Source of the DNA: Streptomyces lateritius
Lineage (GTDB): Bacteria > Actinomycetota > Actinomycetes > Streptomycetales > Streptomycetaceae
NCBI RefSeq assembly: GCF_014649715.1
Contig: NZ_BMTO01000020.1
Coordinates: 63,109 to 127,108 of the forward strand
DNA length: 64,000 nucleotides
Direction of reading: 5' to 3'
The translations under genes and the position numbers were made by a program. Numbering within the stretch: the first letter of the stretch is position 1; each line of letters opens with the position of its first letter. The notes beneath the pieces are model-generated. The model did no database searches. It worked only from the letters and a program-made list of their open reading frames with translations, and was not told where the DNA came from. Below, one piece after another: positions 33,150-41,869 of this stretch.

Positions 33150-34142
33150 TCAGCCCTCGGCCGACCCGTCGGCGTCGTGGCCCTCCGCCGTGCGGATCGC
33201 GTCGCGGTAGGCGCGGGCGGCGGCGCGCAGGGCCGCCTCCGGGTCGACGCCGGCCTCCTCGGCCCGTACGGCGAGGGCGAGCAGTTCGTAGCCGAGGCCC
33301 TCGCCCGCCGGCACCTCGACGTCCAGGCCCGCCGTCCGCACCCGGCCCGCGAGCTTCGCGGCGAGCGCGAGACCGGGCTGGCCGAGCGGCACCCCGTCGG
33401 TGACCGAGTCGCGCTGCTTCTCCATCGCCTTCGTCCGCTGCCAGTGCTCCTTGACGTCCTCCGGGGTCTCGGCGGTCTCGTCGCCGAAGACGTGCGGATG
33501 ACGGTGGACCAGCTTCTCGACGATCGTCCCGGCCACGTCGTCGACGGAGAAGGGCTCCTCCTCGTGCTCCTCGGCGATCCGGGCGTGGAAGACGACCTGG
33601 AGGAGGACGTCCCCGAGCTCCTCGCGCAGCTCGACCCGGTCGCCTGCCTCGATCGCCTCGACGAGTTCGTACGCCTCCTCGATGCCGTACTTGGCGAGTC
33701 CCTTGTGCGTCTGCCGTGAGGACCACGGGCACTCGCGGCGGATGCGGTCCATGACCTGCACCAGGTCGAGGAGGCGGGCGCCGGGCAGGTCGTACGAACC
33801 GGGCAGCAGCTCCAGGTCGGGCATCGCGACCCGGCCGGAGCCGGCGAGCCGGGCGAGCCCGTCCGTCAGTGCGTGGTCGCCCTCGCCGGAGGCCAGGACC
33901 ACGACGGTCCGTCCTCCGGCACAGGCGTCGACGAGGTCCTGCGCGGCGGGGCGGGCGTGCTCGACGGCGACCCCGGCCTCGCGCAGGTACGGCAGCTGGG
34001 GGTGGTGCTCGTCGGCGCAGAGCACCCGGTGGGCGGCGCGCAGCGTCTGCCAGGCGGGCCAGGACAGCAGTCCGGGCGCCACGCGATGGCTGGCGGTGAG
34101 CAGGACGACACGACCGGGCTCGACGAGTGCTTCAGCGTTCAC
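33150..34142 (-). CDS. mazG: MazG-family nucleoside triphosphate pyrophosphohydrolase
   Basis: A 330-residue enzyme that hydrolyses NTPs/dNTPs to monophosphate and pyrophosphate, a housecleaning function. The all-alpha MazG core runs from about residue 120: 'VMDRIRRECPWSSRQTHKGL', 'GIEEAYELVEAIEAGD' and 'LREELGDVLLQVVFHARIAE', with both ExxE/ExxD metal pairs present. A second partial repeat follows ('ALAAKLAGRVRTAGLDV'). The N-terminal ~110 residues resemble the degenerate methylase-like extension of actinobacterial MazG. The start is GTG 34142. Confidence 0.9.
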   Translation of the reverse strand: MNAEALVEPGRVVLLTASHRVAPGLLSWPAWQTLRAAHRVLCADEHHPQLPYLREAGVAVEHARPAAQDLVDACAGGRTVVVLASGEGDHALTDGLARLAGSGRVAMPDLELLPGSYDLPGARLLDLVQVMDRIRRECPWSSRQTHKGLAKYGIEEAYELVEAIEAGDRVELREELGDVLLQVVFHARIAEEHEEEPFSVDDVAGTIVEKLVHRHPHVFGDETAETPEDVKEHWQRTKAMEKQRDSVTDGVPLGQPGLALAAKLAGRVRTAGLDVEVPAGEGLGYELLALAVRAEEAGVDPEAALRAAARAYRDAIRTAEGHDADGSAEG

Positions 34143-34198
34143 CCTTCGACCTTACGTGGAGCCCGGGTCCCGCTCAGGGCCGCCCTCAGGCCCCGGCG

Positions 34199-34840
34199 TC
34201 AGGCCCCCTCGGCCGCCTCGGGGGCCCGGCTGATCTGCCGCAGCCAGGCCGGGCTGTACGTGCCCAGCTGGATCTTCTCGTCGTCCCAGGAGCCGAAGCG
34301 CGGGTTCACGTCGATGCCGAGCGACTTGGAGGCGGCGGTGAACACCCCGGTGAGCTTCTGCTGGCCCTCGGGGGTGTTCGCGATGCCGAGCTTGGCGGCG
34401 ATCTTGTTCATGAGGACCGTGCGGCGGACGACCGTGTCGATCTGGTCGGGGGCGACACCCTGCTGCTGAAGCAGCATCGCGGCGAGCTGGTCCTCCCCAC
34501 CGCTCTGCTCGACGAATTCGTCGTGGGCCTTCTGGATCTCGCCCCGGCTGACGGTGATCCCGTTGTCCTCGGCGACCCGGTCCACGACCCGGTCGAAGAT
34601 CATCACGTTGAGCTTCTCGCGGCTGAGGTCCCCGGTGGCCTTGATCAGCTGCGCGGACTGCGGGGAGGCCTGCTGCGCGGCCCTGACGTCGCGGACCTGG
34701 TCCTGGAGGCTGGACACCTCGATCCGTTCGCCGCCGACGACGGCCGCCGCCCCTGGGTGGGATCCACTCCCGCAGGCGGCGAGCAGCGGGGCCGCGGCGA
34801 AGAGCGCGGCGGAGACGGAGAGCGCGGTGCGGCGGTGCAA
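34199..34840 (-). CDS. SurA-N-domain lipoprotein
   Basis: A 213-residue exported lipoprotein. The signal peptide ends in the lipobox 'LLAACGSG' (Cys at residue 23). The mature part resembles the SurA N-terminal chaperone domain: 'LIKATGDLSREKLNVMIFDR', 'VVDRVAEDNGITVSRGEIQK'. No PPIase parvulin domain follows, so it is probably a chaperone without isomerase activity. The start is TTG 34840, decided by GGAGG five bases upstream. It lies 56 bp after mazG's start on the same strand and may be co-transcribed with it. Confidence 0.85.
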   Translation of the reverse strand: MHRRTALSVSAALFAAAPLLAACGSGSHPGAAAVVGGERIEVSSLQDQVRDVRAAQQASPQSAQLIKATGDLSREKLNVMIFDRVVDRVAEDNGITVSRGEIQKAHDEFVEQSGGEDQLAAMLLQQQGVAPDQIDTVVRRTVLMNKIAAKLGIANTPEGQQKLTGVFTAASKSLGIDVNPRFGSWDDEKIQLGTYSPAWLRQISRAPEAAEGA

Positions 34841-34915
34841 AGGAGCCTCCCGGGCGGGTCGTGCGTCAGTTGAACGACCTTGCGGTGATCGATGTTAGGC
34901 AGTCGCCGTGGCCGG

Positions 34916-34970
34916 GGCCACTACTTCGAGGCCACTACTTCGTGCCCCCGGCTCCCCGGCCACTACTTCG
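34916..34970. repeat. Three 13 bp direct repeats at the glycosyltransferase stop
   Basis: ggccactacttcg occurs perfectly at 34916-34928, 34930-34942 and 34958-34970. The third copy contains the stop codon and last codons of the GT2 gene, so the first two look like duplications of the gene end. Confidence 0.75.
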
Positions 34971-36003
34971 TGGCGGCCGTCTCGACCAACGACTCACGTG
35001 TTCGGGTGGTGTCGGTCCGCGCGGTGATCGTCCTCGGCGTGTCCGTGTTCGTCGCCTTCACCAGGAAGTGCGGGCGCCGCTTCACCTCGTAGTAGATGCG
35101 GCCGACGTACTCGCCCACGAGCCCCAGCATCACCATCTGGACGCCCGCCAGCGCCGTGACGGTGACGAGCAGCGTCACATAACCGGGGGTGTCCACTCCG
35201 TTCACCAGGGCGACACCGACGATCCAGGCCGCGTACGCCAGGGCCACCGAGACCAGCAGCATTCCCAGATAGACGGCGGCGCGCAGCGGCTTGTTGTTGA
35301 AGGAGAGCAGCCCGTCGAGCCCGTAGTTGAGCAGCTTTCCGAAGCTCCATTTCGAGCGGCCCTGCTCACGCACCGCATTCTCGTACTCGAATGTGGTGGT
35401 GCGGAATCCGACCCAGGCGAAGAGACCCTTGGAGAAGCGGTTGTACTCGGTGAGTTCGAGGATCGCGTCGACGGTACGGCGGGACAGCAGCCGGAAGTCG
35501 CCGACCCCGTCCACCAGCTCCACGTCCACCAGACGGTTGATCGCCCAGTAGTAGGCGCGCGCGGTCAGGGTGCGGGTCACCCGGTCGCCGGTGCGCGTCC
35601 TGCGGGCGATGACCTGGTCGTACCCCTCGGAGTGCAGCCGCACCATGCGGTGCACGAGCTCCGGCGGGTGCTGGAGGTCGGCGTCCATGATGACGACGGC
35701 GTCGCCCTCGGCATGCTGGAGGCCGGCCAGCATCGCGGCCTCCTTGCCGAAGTTCCGGCTGAAGGACACATAGCGGGCGCGGGGGTCGGAGGCGGCGATC
35801 TCCGCCAGGAGCGGGAGCGTACGGTCGTGGCTTCCGTCGTCCACATAGACCAGCTCGAATTCTCCGTCGAAACGGGAGAGTTCGGCGGTCACATGGTCGT
35901 GGAAGCGACCGATGATCTCCTCTTCGTTGAAGCACGGAACCACAATCGAGAGCAGCACGAGAGAAACGACAACCCACGGTGATGTCGGCGGCTGATTCGC
36001 CAC
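34963..36003 (-). CDS. Family 2 glycosyltransferase (GtrB/DPM1-like)
   Basis: A 346-residue protein. The GT-A domain has 'LLSIVVPCFNEEEIIGRFHD', 'YVDDGSHDRT' and the metal-binding 'VIMDADLQHPPELVHRMV'. 'DGVGDFRLLSRRTVDAI' and 'KGLFAWVGFR' are typical of polyprenyl-phosphate sugar synthases. Two C-terminal membrane segments ('LGMLLVSVALAYAAWIVGVA', 'TLLVTVTALAGVQMVMLGLV') complete the GtrB form. It probably charges polyprenyl phosphate with a sugar for extracytoplasmic transfer. The GTG at 36003 is the upstream limit; starts ~15 residues later are possible. It is divergent from the YfhO gene 80 bp away, which could be the acceptor-side partner. Confidence 0.9.
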   Translation of the reverse strand: MANQPPTSPWVVVSLVLLSIVVPCFNEEEIIGRFHDHVTAELSRFDGEFELVYVDDGSHDRTLPLLAEIAASDPRARYVSFSRNFGKEAAMLAGLQHAEGDAVVIMDADLQHPPELVHRMVRLHSEGYDQVIARRTRTGDRVTRTLTARAYYWAINRLVDVELVDGVGDFRLLSRRTVDAILELTEYNRFSKGLFAWVGFRTTTFEYENAVREQGRSKWSFGKLLNYGLDGLLSFNNKPLRAAVYLGMLLVSVALAYAAWIVGVALVNGVDTPGYVTLLVTVTALAGVQMVMLGLVGEYVGRIYYEVKRRPHFLVKATNTDTPRTITARTDTTRTRESLVETAATK

Positions 36004-36083
36004 ATGACCGGCAGGCGACCATTGAATGAACTGGCCGCCGGGGAAAGCCTTTTCGCCTTCCGCACTGGCATATTCGGACCATT

Positions 36084-38492
36084 ATGAAGATCCGGAGCCA
36101 CCGGGCGCCCGCCCTCGCCGCCCTTCTCACCGCGCTCGCCGTGTGCGCGGGGGACACCGTCGCCCGCACCTTCCCGTTCGGGCCGCACCGGCGCGGCGTC
36201 AACGACCTCGCGAACCAGTTCGTGCCGTACCACGCCCGTCTGTGGGACCTGCTGCACGGCAGGACCGACGGCGGGCTGCTGCTGAACTGGCAGTCCGGGT
36301 GGGGCACCGCCTTCCTGCCCGACCTCGGGACCTACCTGGGCAGTCCGTTCGCGCTCCTGGTGGCGCTCTTCGCGCGCGAGGACATCGAGTACGCGGTCTA
36401 CACCGTCACCGTCCTGAAGATGGCCGCCGCGTCGGCAGCCATGGTCGTGACGCTGCTCCGGATGCGGCCGGGGCCCTGGTGGGCGGCGGCGGTGCTCGGC
36501 GCCTCGTACGGGCTGTGCGGCTGGGCGGTCATCGAGGCCACGTACAACCCGATGTGGCTGGACGGCCTGATCGCCTTCCCCCTGCTCTGCCTGGTCGGCG
36601 AGTGGGTACGGGAGGGGCGCCGGCCGCTGCTCGGGCCGGTGGTCGTCGCCCTGTGCTGGGCCGCCAACTTCTACACCGCGTACATGGCGACGCTCGGAGC
36701 GGCGCTGGTGCTGCTCGTACGGCTGGCGGCCACGCGCGACGAGCGGACCCGGCCGTGGGAACGGCGGGTCCCGGTGCGGGCCGTCGTGACGGTCCTGGTG
36801 GGGACCGGGCTCGCCGCCCCCGTCCTGGTGCCGGTGTTCCTCGGCTCCCGGCACGCCTACCCGGCCCTGCCGAGGGAGTTCCTGCCGGCCGGCTGGACGG
36901 ACGTCTTCGCCCGGCTCCTGCCGGCGACGTACAGCTTCACGACGCCCGCCGCGTTCCTGGGCACCGGGACGCTGCTGCTCGCCGGCGCGCTGCTGCTCCA
37001 CCAAGAGGTCCCGCGGCGGGAGCGGCTGCTGTGGGCCGGCTTCACCGCGGCGGTCGCGGTGTCGTTCCAGTGGGAACCCACCCACCTGCTGTGGCACGTC
37101 TTCGCCACTCCCAACGGCAGCCCGTACCGGCAGACGTTCGTCCTCTCCGGGGTGCTGGTCGTCGTCGCCTGGACGGGGCTCTCGTACGGCTGGCCCGGGC
37201 GGCGCGCCCTGCTGGGCGGGGCGGGGGTGGTGGCGGCTGTCGCTGTGGGCGCGGCGGGCAGCGACCTGGTGACGGTGTGGACGTATCCCCTGCTCGCCGT
37301 AGGTCTCGCGGGGGCGTGCGGCGCGCTGTGGCTGGTCCGGCGGGGGCTCCGGGCGGGGCGGCGGGCGCCGCGGTACGAGGTGGTGGCGGCGGTGCTGCTG
37401 GCGGGGGTGCTCGTCGGGCAGGCGGCGGCGACCACGGCGTACACGGACCGGGAGCGGCTCGGGCGGCTCGACGACTACCCGGCGTACGGCGCCGAGCACG
37501 AGCGTCGCCGGGAGGCGCTCGCCGAGGCCGACGGCTGGCCCGCGTACCGCACCGACTCCGGCCGCGAGCAGATCACCGGCAACGAACCGATGCTGCTGGG
37601 CGGACAGGGCGCCGCGTACTACAGCAGCCACACGCCGGCGGTGCTGACGACGACGCTTGCGGCGCTCGGCGGTGGCTGGACCTCCGGCGGGCGCAATCTG
37701 CAGAGCCTGGACAACCCGGTCACGGACGCGGTGTTCGGGGTGGGCGCGCGGTGGCGGGACGACCGGGTGGTGAGGACGGGCCCTGTGGTCCCCTTGGTCT
37801 CGGTCCGTCCGGAGGGCAAGGCCCCCCGGCTCGGCATCTCGGCGTACCGCAACCAGGAGCGGTTGCTGGGGGCGCGGGTGTACGACCTGCCCGCCGACGG
37901 GGTCTGTGCGGTCGGCAGGGAGGTCTTCCTCTGGGCCCCGCAGTTCAGGGGGACGGCGCGGCTGGGAGCGGACGGCGTTGTCGTGAAGCTGACCGGTGAC
38001 ATGCCCAGGCGGCGGGCGGCGATGACCTCGCTCGGGGTGCAGCGCGTTGCGGGCGCCCGCCCGGTCCTGGAGGGCGAGAGGCTGTGGCACCGGGTCGGCT
38101 GCCTGGACCGCCGGCGGCTCACGACGGCGGTGGCGGCCCTGCGAGCGGCGGCTCCGACGTCCGTCCAGGTGACCGACAGCGGCATCCGCGCCGAACTCCG
38201 CCCGGGCACACGGGGCACGGTCGTCCTGGCCGCCCCCCGGATCGCGGGCTGGACCTGCGAGGGCCGCCCGGCGGAGACGTACGGCGGCCTGGTCGCGGTA
38301 CGGGTCGACGGCTCGCAGGCGTCGGTGAGCTGCGTCTTCCGTCCCCCGGGCCTGCGGGCGGGAATCGGCGGAGGGCTCGTCGCGGCGGGGGGCCTGGCGG
38401 TGTGGCTGTGGGTTCTGGGGCGGCGCCGCTCCTCGGCGCCTGCCCCGGAGGCCCCTGTCCGAGACAGGCAGGAGTTGACCCCGACGGCGTGA
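36084..38492 (+). CDS. YfhO-family GT-C-like membrane protein
   Basis: An 802-residue protein with about 13 hydrophobic segments, most within residues 1-470. 'NDLANQFVPYHARLWDLLHG' with 'GWGTAFLPDLGTYLGSPFAL' is the first extracytoplasmic loop of YfhO proteins, and 'WLDGLIAFPLLCLVGEW' is also typical. A large external domain (about 480-770) precedes a last membrane helix. YfhO proteins use polyprenyl-linked sugars to glycosylate envelope polymers such as lipoteichoic acid. Divergence from a GtrB-like synthase supports a two-component sugar transfer system, which is inference. The ATG at 36084 is the only start that keeps the first helix. Confidence 0.85.
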   Translation: MKIRSHRAPALAALLTALAVCAGDTVARTFPFGPHRRGVNDLANQFVPYHARLWDLLHGRTDGGLLLNWQSGWGTAFLPDLGTYLGSPFALLVALFAREDIEYAVYTVTVLKMAAASAAMVVTLLRMRPGPWWAAAVLGASYGLCGWAVIEATYNPMWLDGLIAFPLLCLVGEWVREGRRPLLGPVVVALCWAANFYTAYMATLGAALVLLVRLAATRDERTRPWERRVPVRAVVTVLVGTGLAAPVLVPVFLGSRHAYPALPREFLPAGWTDVFARLLPATYSFTTPAAFLGTGTLLLAGALLLHQEVPRRERLLWAGFTAAVAVSFQWEPTHLLWHVFATPNGSPYRQTFVLSGVLVVVAWTGLSYGWPGRRALLGGAGVVAAVAVGAAGSDLVTVWTYPLLAVGLAGACGALWLVRRGLRAGRRAPRYEVVAAVLLAGVLVGQAAATTAYTDRERLGRLDDYPAYGAEHERRREALAEADGWPAYRTDSGREQITGNEPMLLGGQGAAYYSSHTPAVLTTTLAALGGGWTSGGRNLQSLDNPVTDAVFGVGARWRDDRVVRTGPVVPLVSVRPEGKAPRLGISAYRNQERLLGARVYDLPADGVCAVGREVFLWAPQFRGTARLGADGVVVKLTGDMPRRRAAMTSLGVQRVAGARPVLEGERLWHRVGCLDRRRLTTAVAALRAAAPTSVQVTDSGIRAELRPGTRGTVVLAAPRIAGWTCEGRPAETYGGLVAVRVDGSQASVSCVFRPPGLRAGIGGGLVAAGGLAVWLWVLGRRRSSAPAPEAPVRDRQELTPTA

Positions 38493-38509
38493 GGGGACGG
38501 AAGCGACGA

Positions 38510-38540
38510 GAGGGCCCCGCGGGATGATGGCGGGGCCCTC
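38510..38540. terminator. Terminator after YfhO gene
   Basis: gagggccccgc and gcggggccctc form a perfect 11 bp stem with a 9 nt loop, 17 bp past the stop and before the convergent gene. Confidence 0.8.
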
Positions 38541-38542
38541 AT

Positions 38543-38585
38543 GCCGCAGGGCCGTAGAGCCCCAGGGCCGCAGGGCCGTAGAGCC
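38543..38585. repeat. 19 bp direct repeat with 24 bp period
   Basis: gccgcagggccgtagagcc is perfect at 38543-38561 and 38567-38585, with a decayed third unit after it. It lies in the 3' region of the phosphodiester glycosidase gene. Confidence 0.7.
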
Positions 38586-38601
38586 GTGGAGCCGTGACGG
38601 T

Positions 38602-40143
38602 CTAGTTCACGACCGGGCTGCCGCCGGTGGCGACGTAGATCGAGTCGTAGACCCGGCGCTCGACGCCGGGAGCCGGATCGTCGCTCAGCCCGTTCACCGG
38701 ACGCGCGGCGTCGCCGAGCAGCATCGTGGACGAGCCACCGCCGTCCTGGTTGAGGGCGTCCATGACGCCGAGGGCCCTCAGCGGTTCGGTGACCTCCGCC
38801 AGGAACCCGCCGTCGGGATAGTAGTGGTCGCGCGGTCCGCTCAGGGTGACCAGGAGGGTGCGGCCCCGCTCGTCCACGCCCACCGCGGTACGGGAGTCCC
38901 GGCAGTAGTCGGTCCTGGCCTGCGGAGTCGCCGCTGTGACGTCCTTGCTCCGACCGTTCTCGTCGTAGAGGCGGGCGCAGCTGCCGTGGGCGTAGCCCGT
39001 GGCCCCCGTGCTGCCGTACTTGCTGACACCGTCGCGTATGAGCAGTGATCCGCCGTTGACGACGTCCACCGTCTCGTCCAGAGGCATCTCCCGCTTGATC
39101 TCCTGAGCCTTGAAGCGGTGGTCCCAGAGTCTCTGGCTGATCTTGAGGGATGCCTTCTTCTGGTGTTGCCGGCGCAGCCAGTCCGTCTGGTGGTCCCCAA
39201 TCGCCTGGAGGACGTACTGGCCCTTGGCGACCGTACGGCCGCCGCGGCCCTCCCCGCCCGTGATGATCGCGCCGGTCGCACTGTCCAGCACGACCTCGTA
39301 TCCGGCCTGGTCGTCGGCGGTGATGTTCTTGTTGACGTCCGGCTTCGGTGTCGTCGTCCTGTAGGAGTAGTTGAACAGGACGAACTCGGTCGGGTCCGTG
39401 TAGGCGGCCAACTGCTTGCCGTAGGCGTCCGCGTACGGTCCCAGCTCGCCGGCGGTGTCGTCGGCGTCACGCGGGCAGCCCAGCGCGCCGCCGGGGTTCC
39501 GGTTGACGTCGTCCACGCGCTGCGTGACCTCTCCGTACGGAATCTCCTCCGTCAGGCTGCTGGTCACGGTGATGTCGGTCTCCAGCAGCGTGACGTACGG
39601 AACGCCGTACTGGAGCACCACGCTGTGGCGGTTCTTGCCCAGAACGCAGGAGGCCCCCATCACCTCCCCGTCGCGGACGGTGGCGCCGAAGGTCTGGACG
39701 GTCTCCGGTACGGCGCCCGTCGTGCCGGGAGGGGTGCCCTCGTTCATGAAGTAGCCGCCGTTGACCGCCACGAGGGGAACCTCGGGCATGGCGGCCACCA
39801 TCTCCCGGACGGTCTCGCCGGTCGCGGCCTTCCTGCCGAAGGTGCTCTCGATCCGCAGGGCCCCCTGGGCGGGGTCGATCCGTACGACGTTCAGCTCACG
39901 CGGGTACGCGCGCTGCGCGATCGGGGACGTCTCCTTGTAGCGGAAGTACTCCACACCAGGCGCGAGCAGCCTGCTGTCCGCGGTCTGGGCGGTCCAGCGC
40001 GCCAGCTCGGGGGCGGCCGGTGGTTCCTCGGCCGCACTCGTCGGGCCCGAGGCGGTGAACAGGAGCATCGAGCTGAGCGCGGTGACGGCGGCAGCCAGAC
40101 GCGCGCCGCCGCGGTGTGCGGTACGGGGTGCGGGGCGTGTCAT
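38602..40143 (-). CDS. Secreted phosphodiester glycosidase (NAGPA/DUF2233-like)
   Basis: A 513-residue exported protein with signal sequence 'LAAAVTALSSMLLFTASGPT'. The NAGPA domain is recognised by 'PLVAVNGGYFMNEGTPPG', 'VDVVNGGSLLIRDG', 'GVDERGRTLLVTLSGPRDHY' and the closing 'DALNQDGGGSSTMLLGD', which carries the GGGSST motif. Enzymes of this fold uncover phosphosugars by removing N-acetylglucosamine from phosphodiesters; a wall or teichoic acid target is plausible here. ATG 40143 overlaps the stop of the upstream gene by ATGA and has AAGGA 9 bp before it. A 160-residue insertion lies between the halves of the domain. Confidence 0.85.
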   Translation of the reverse strand: MTRPAPRTAHRGGARLAAAVTALSSMLLFTASGPTSAAEEPPAAPELARWTAQTADSRLLAPGVEYFRYKETSPIAQRAYPRELNVVRIDPAQGALRIESTFGRKAATGETVREMVAAMPEVPLVAVNGGYFMNEGTPPGTTGAVPETVQTFGATVRDGEVMGASCVLGKNRHSVVLQYGVPYVTLLETDITVTSSLTEEIPYGEVTQRVDDVNRNPGGALGCPRDADDTAGELGPYADAYGKQLAAYTDPTEFVLFNYSYRTTTPKPDVNKNITADDQAGYEVVLDSATGAIITGGEGRGGRTVAKGQYVLQAIGDHQTDWLRRQHQKKASLKISQRLWDHRFKAQEIKREMPLDETVDVVNGGSLLIRDGVSKYGSTGATGYAHGSCARLYDENGRSKDVTAATPQARTDYCRDSRTAVGVDERGRTLLVTLSGPRDHYYPDGGFLAEVTEPLRALGVMDALNQDGGGSSTMLLGDAARPVNGLSDDPAPGVERRVYDSIYVATGGSPVVN

Positions 40144-40859
40144 GACAGGCATTCCTTGTCCGTGGCGGGGTCGGCGTCCGGGGTCCTCAGCCGGTGCGAC
40201 TGGATGGACCTGTCGAAGGGGGCGGTGAGCGAGGTGGTGTCCCCGGCGTTGACCTTGTAGGCCTTGGCGACGGGCTGCCCGGTCTGCGTCCACTCGCCCG
40301 ACCATGAGGCGTCGGTGAAGAAACAGGCGGTCTTCTCGGTGCGGTTCATGACCGACCGCACGTTGTCCACCCACACGCCGGCGAGGTAGCCCGCGTGGTC
40401 GTTCGGGGTGCCGTACATCCCGCCACGGCCGTTCGGCTCCTTGAAGATGCACAGCTGACCGGTGCCGCAGCGCTCGTACCCCGTGAAGCACGCGCCCTGG
40501 GAGGGGGCCAGTTTGTGGGAGGTCACCTCGCGAACGAGCGTCTTCAAGTCGCCGTCGCCGCCTGGCGGAATCGTCTCCACGGTGCCGCCGAGGTAGGTGT
40601 TGGCGTACACACAGCCCCAGAGGTGGGTGTTGTTGTACACGGACACGGCCTTGTTGTCCCAGCCGGAGCCGGTGACGGTGGCGGTGCCGTCCAGCGGGAG
40701 CCGCAGACTTCCGCCGGTACCGCCGACGCCGTCGTAGAGGCAGAGGGACGGCTTCTCACAGCTCTCGTAGGCGGCGTTCGCCGGCAGGGCGAACAGGACC
40801 GAGCAGAGGAGGGCGAGAGCTCCCACGACGAGGGAGCCTCGCAGAATATTGATCTTCAC
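40140..40859 (-). CDS. Secreted I36/crystallin-fold protein
   Basis: A 239-residue protein from GTG 40859. The signal peptide 'LVVGALALLCSVLFALPANA' is followed by two beta/gamma-crystallin-like Greek-key repeats: 'SLCLYDGVGGTGGSLRLPLD' with 'WDNKAVSVYNNTHLWGCVYA', then 'GQLCIFKEPNGRGGMYGTPN' with 'VWVDNVRSVMN'. Cysteines are paired as in peptidase-inhibitor family I36 of Streptomyces. It may inhibit proteases or bind calcium or wall polymers. Its stop overlaps the glycosidase start, so the two are translationally coupled and probably act together outside the cell. Confidence 0.75.
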   Translation of the reverse strand: MKINILRGSLVVGALALLCSVLFALPANAAYESCEKPSLCLYDGVGGTGGSLRLPLDGTATVTGSGWDNKAVSVYNNTHLWGCVYANTYLGGTVETIPPGGDGDLKTLVREVTSHKLAPSQGACFTGYERCGTGQLCIFKEPNGRGGMYGTPNDHAGYLAGVWVDNVRSVMNRTEKTACFFTDASWSGEWTQTGQPVAKAYKVNAGDTTSLTAPFDRSIQSHRLRTPDADPATDKECLS

Positions 40860-41343
40860 AGGCCGTGAGTCTGTCAGGAGATGCCGAACCGGGAACGCCG
40901 GAGCCGAGACCACCGGGGTGACGACCGAGGCCGTCTTCAACAACCCGATCGGCACCGACGCCGAGCGGTGGGCCATCGTCAACCGGCAGATCGAACTGGT
41001 CGAAGGAGCCCCGGCCGGTTCGCGGATCCGGGTGGCCATGTACTACGCCAAGGAAGGCAGCCTTCCCGCGGCGCTCATCAACGCGCACGCACGGGGGGTG
41101 CACGTTCAGGCGATCTTCGACCACAAGGTCGTCGCCGAGAATCAGGCGCCGTACAACGACCTGGTCGCCGCGCTCGGGAGCGACACGACCAAGCCGTCCT
41201 GGGTCGCGAAGATCCACTTCTAACGCCGCGCCGCGACGAGTGGCAGCGTCTTCTACAGCGACCCCGGCGAGGACACCGTCAGCACCGTCCTCGACAACGT
41301 GAAGTGCTACGGGAACTCCGTCGTCGGCACGACCGACACCCAC

Positions 41344-41367
41344 CGCATCCGCATCCGCATCCGCATC
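41344..41367 (+). repeat. (CGCATC)4 hexanucleotide repeat
   Basis: Four perfect copies of cgcatc inside the PLD-like pseudogene encode alternating Arg-Ile. Slippage here would keep frame. Confidence 0.8.
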
Positions 41368-41820
41368 CGGGTGAGCATGACCGCCTTCGCCCGCCCCTAC
41401 CTCGCCGACAAGCTCGTCCAGCTCGACGCGCAGGGGTGCTACGTCGAGGTCGCGATGACCTACGACACGGCCAACGGGCTGGCCAGGTCCTCCCTGGAGA
41501 AGCTGCTCGCCAAGACGACCAACGCCTACGGCGGCGTCATCACGAAGTACTACTGCGGCAAGGACGCCACCTGGATCCACAACAAGTACCTGCTGATCGA
41601 GGGCAACTACTCCAACACCCCGGACCGCAAGATCCTGTGGACCGGCAACCACAACTGGACCACCAACTCCCTGCGCCAGAGCGACGAGACAATGCTCCAG
41701 CTCGAGGACTCCGCCCTCCACGACGCGTACGTGGCCAACTTCAACAAGCTCCGCGCCGCCACCACCCACCAGCCCGCCAACGGCGACGCTCCGGTGACCT
41801 GCCGACCTGATCCCGCCAAA

Positions 41821-41858
41821 GACCGAGGGGCTGGACCGATCGGTCCAGCCCCTCGGTC
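41821..41858. terminator. Perfect 19 bp palindromic terminator
   Basis: gaccgaggggctggaccga is followed by its exact reverse complement. It lies between the convergent PLD-like pseudogene and LppU-like gene, but within the open frame of the former. Confidence 0.8.
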
Positions 41859-41869
41859 GGTGAGCGACG

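Noticed and set aside
41344..41367. Hexanucleotide array considered as a CRISPR-like repeat
   Set aside because: Units are 6 bp with no spacers; it is simple slippage. No CRISPR array is visible anywhere in the window.
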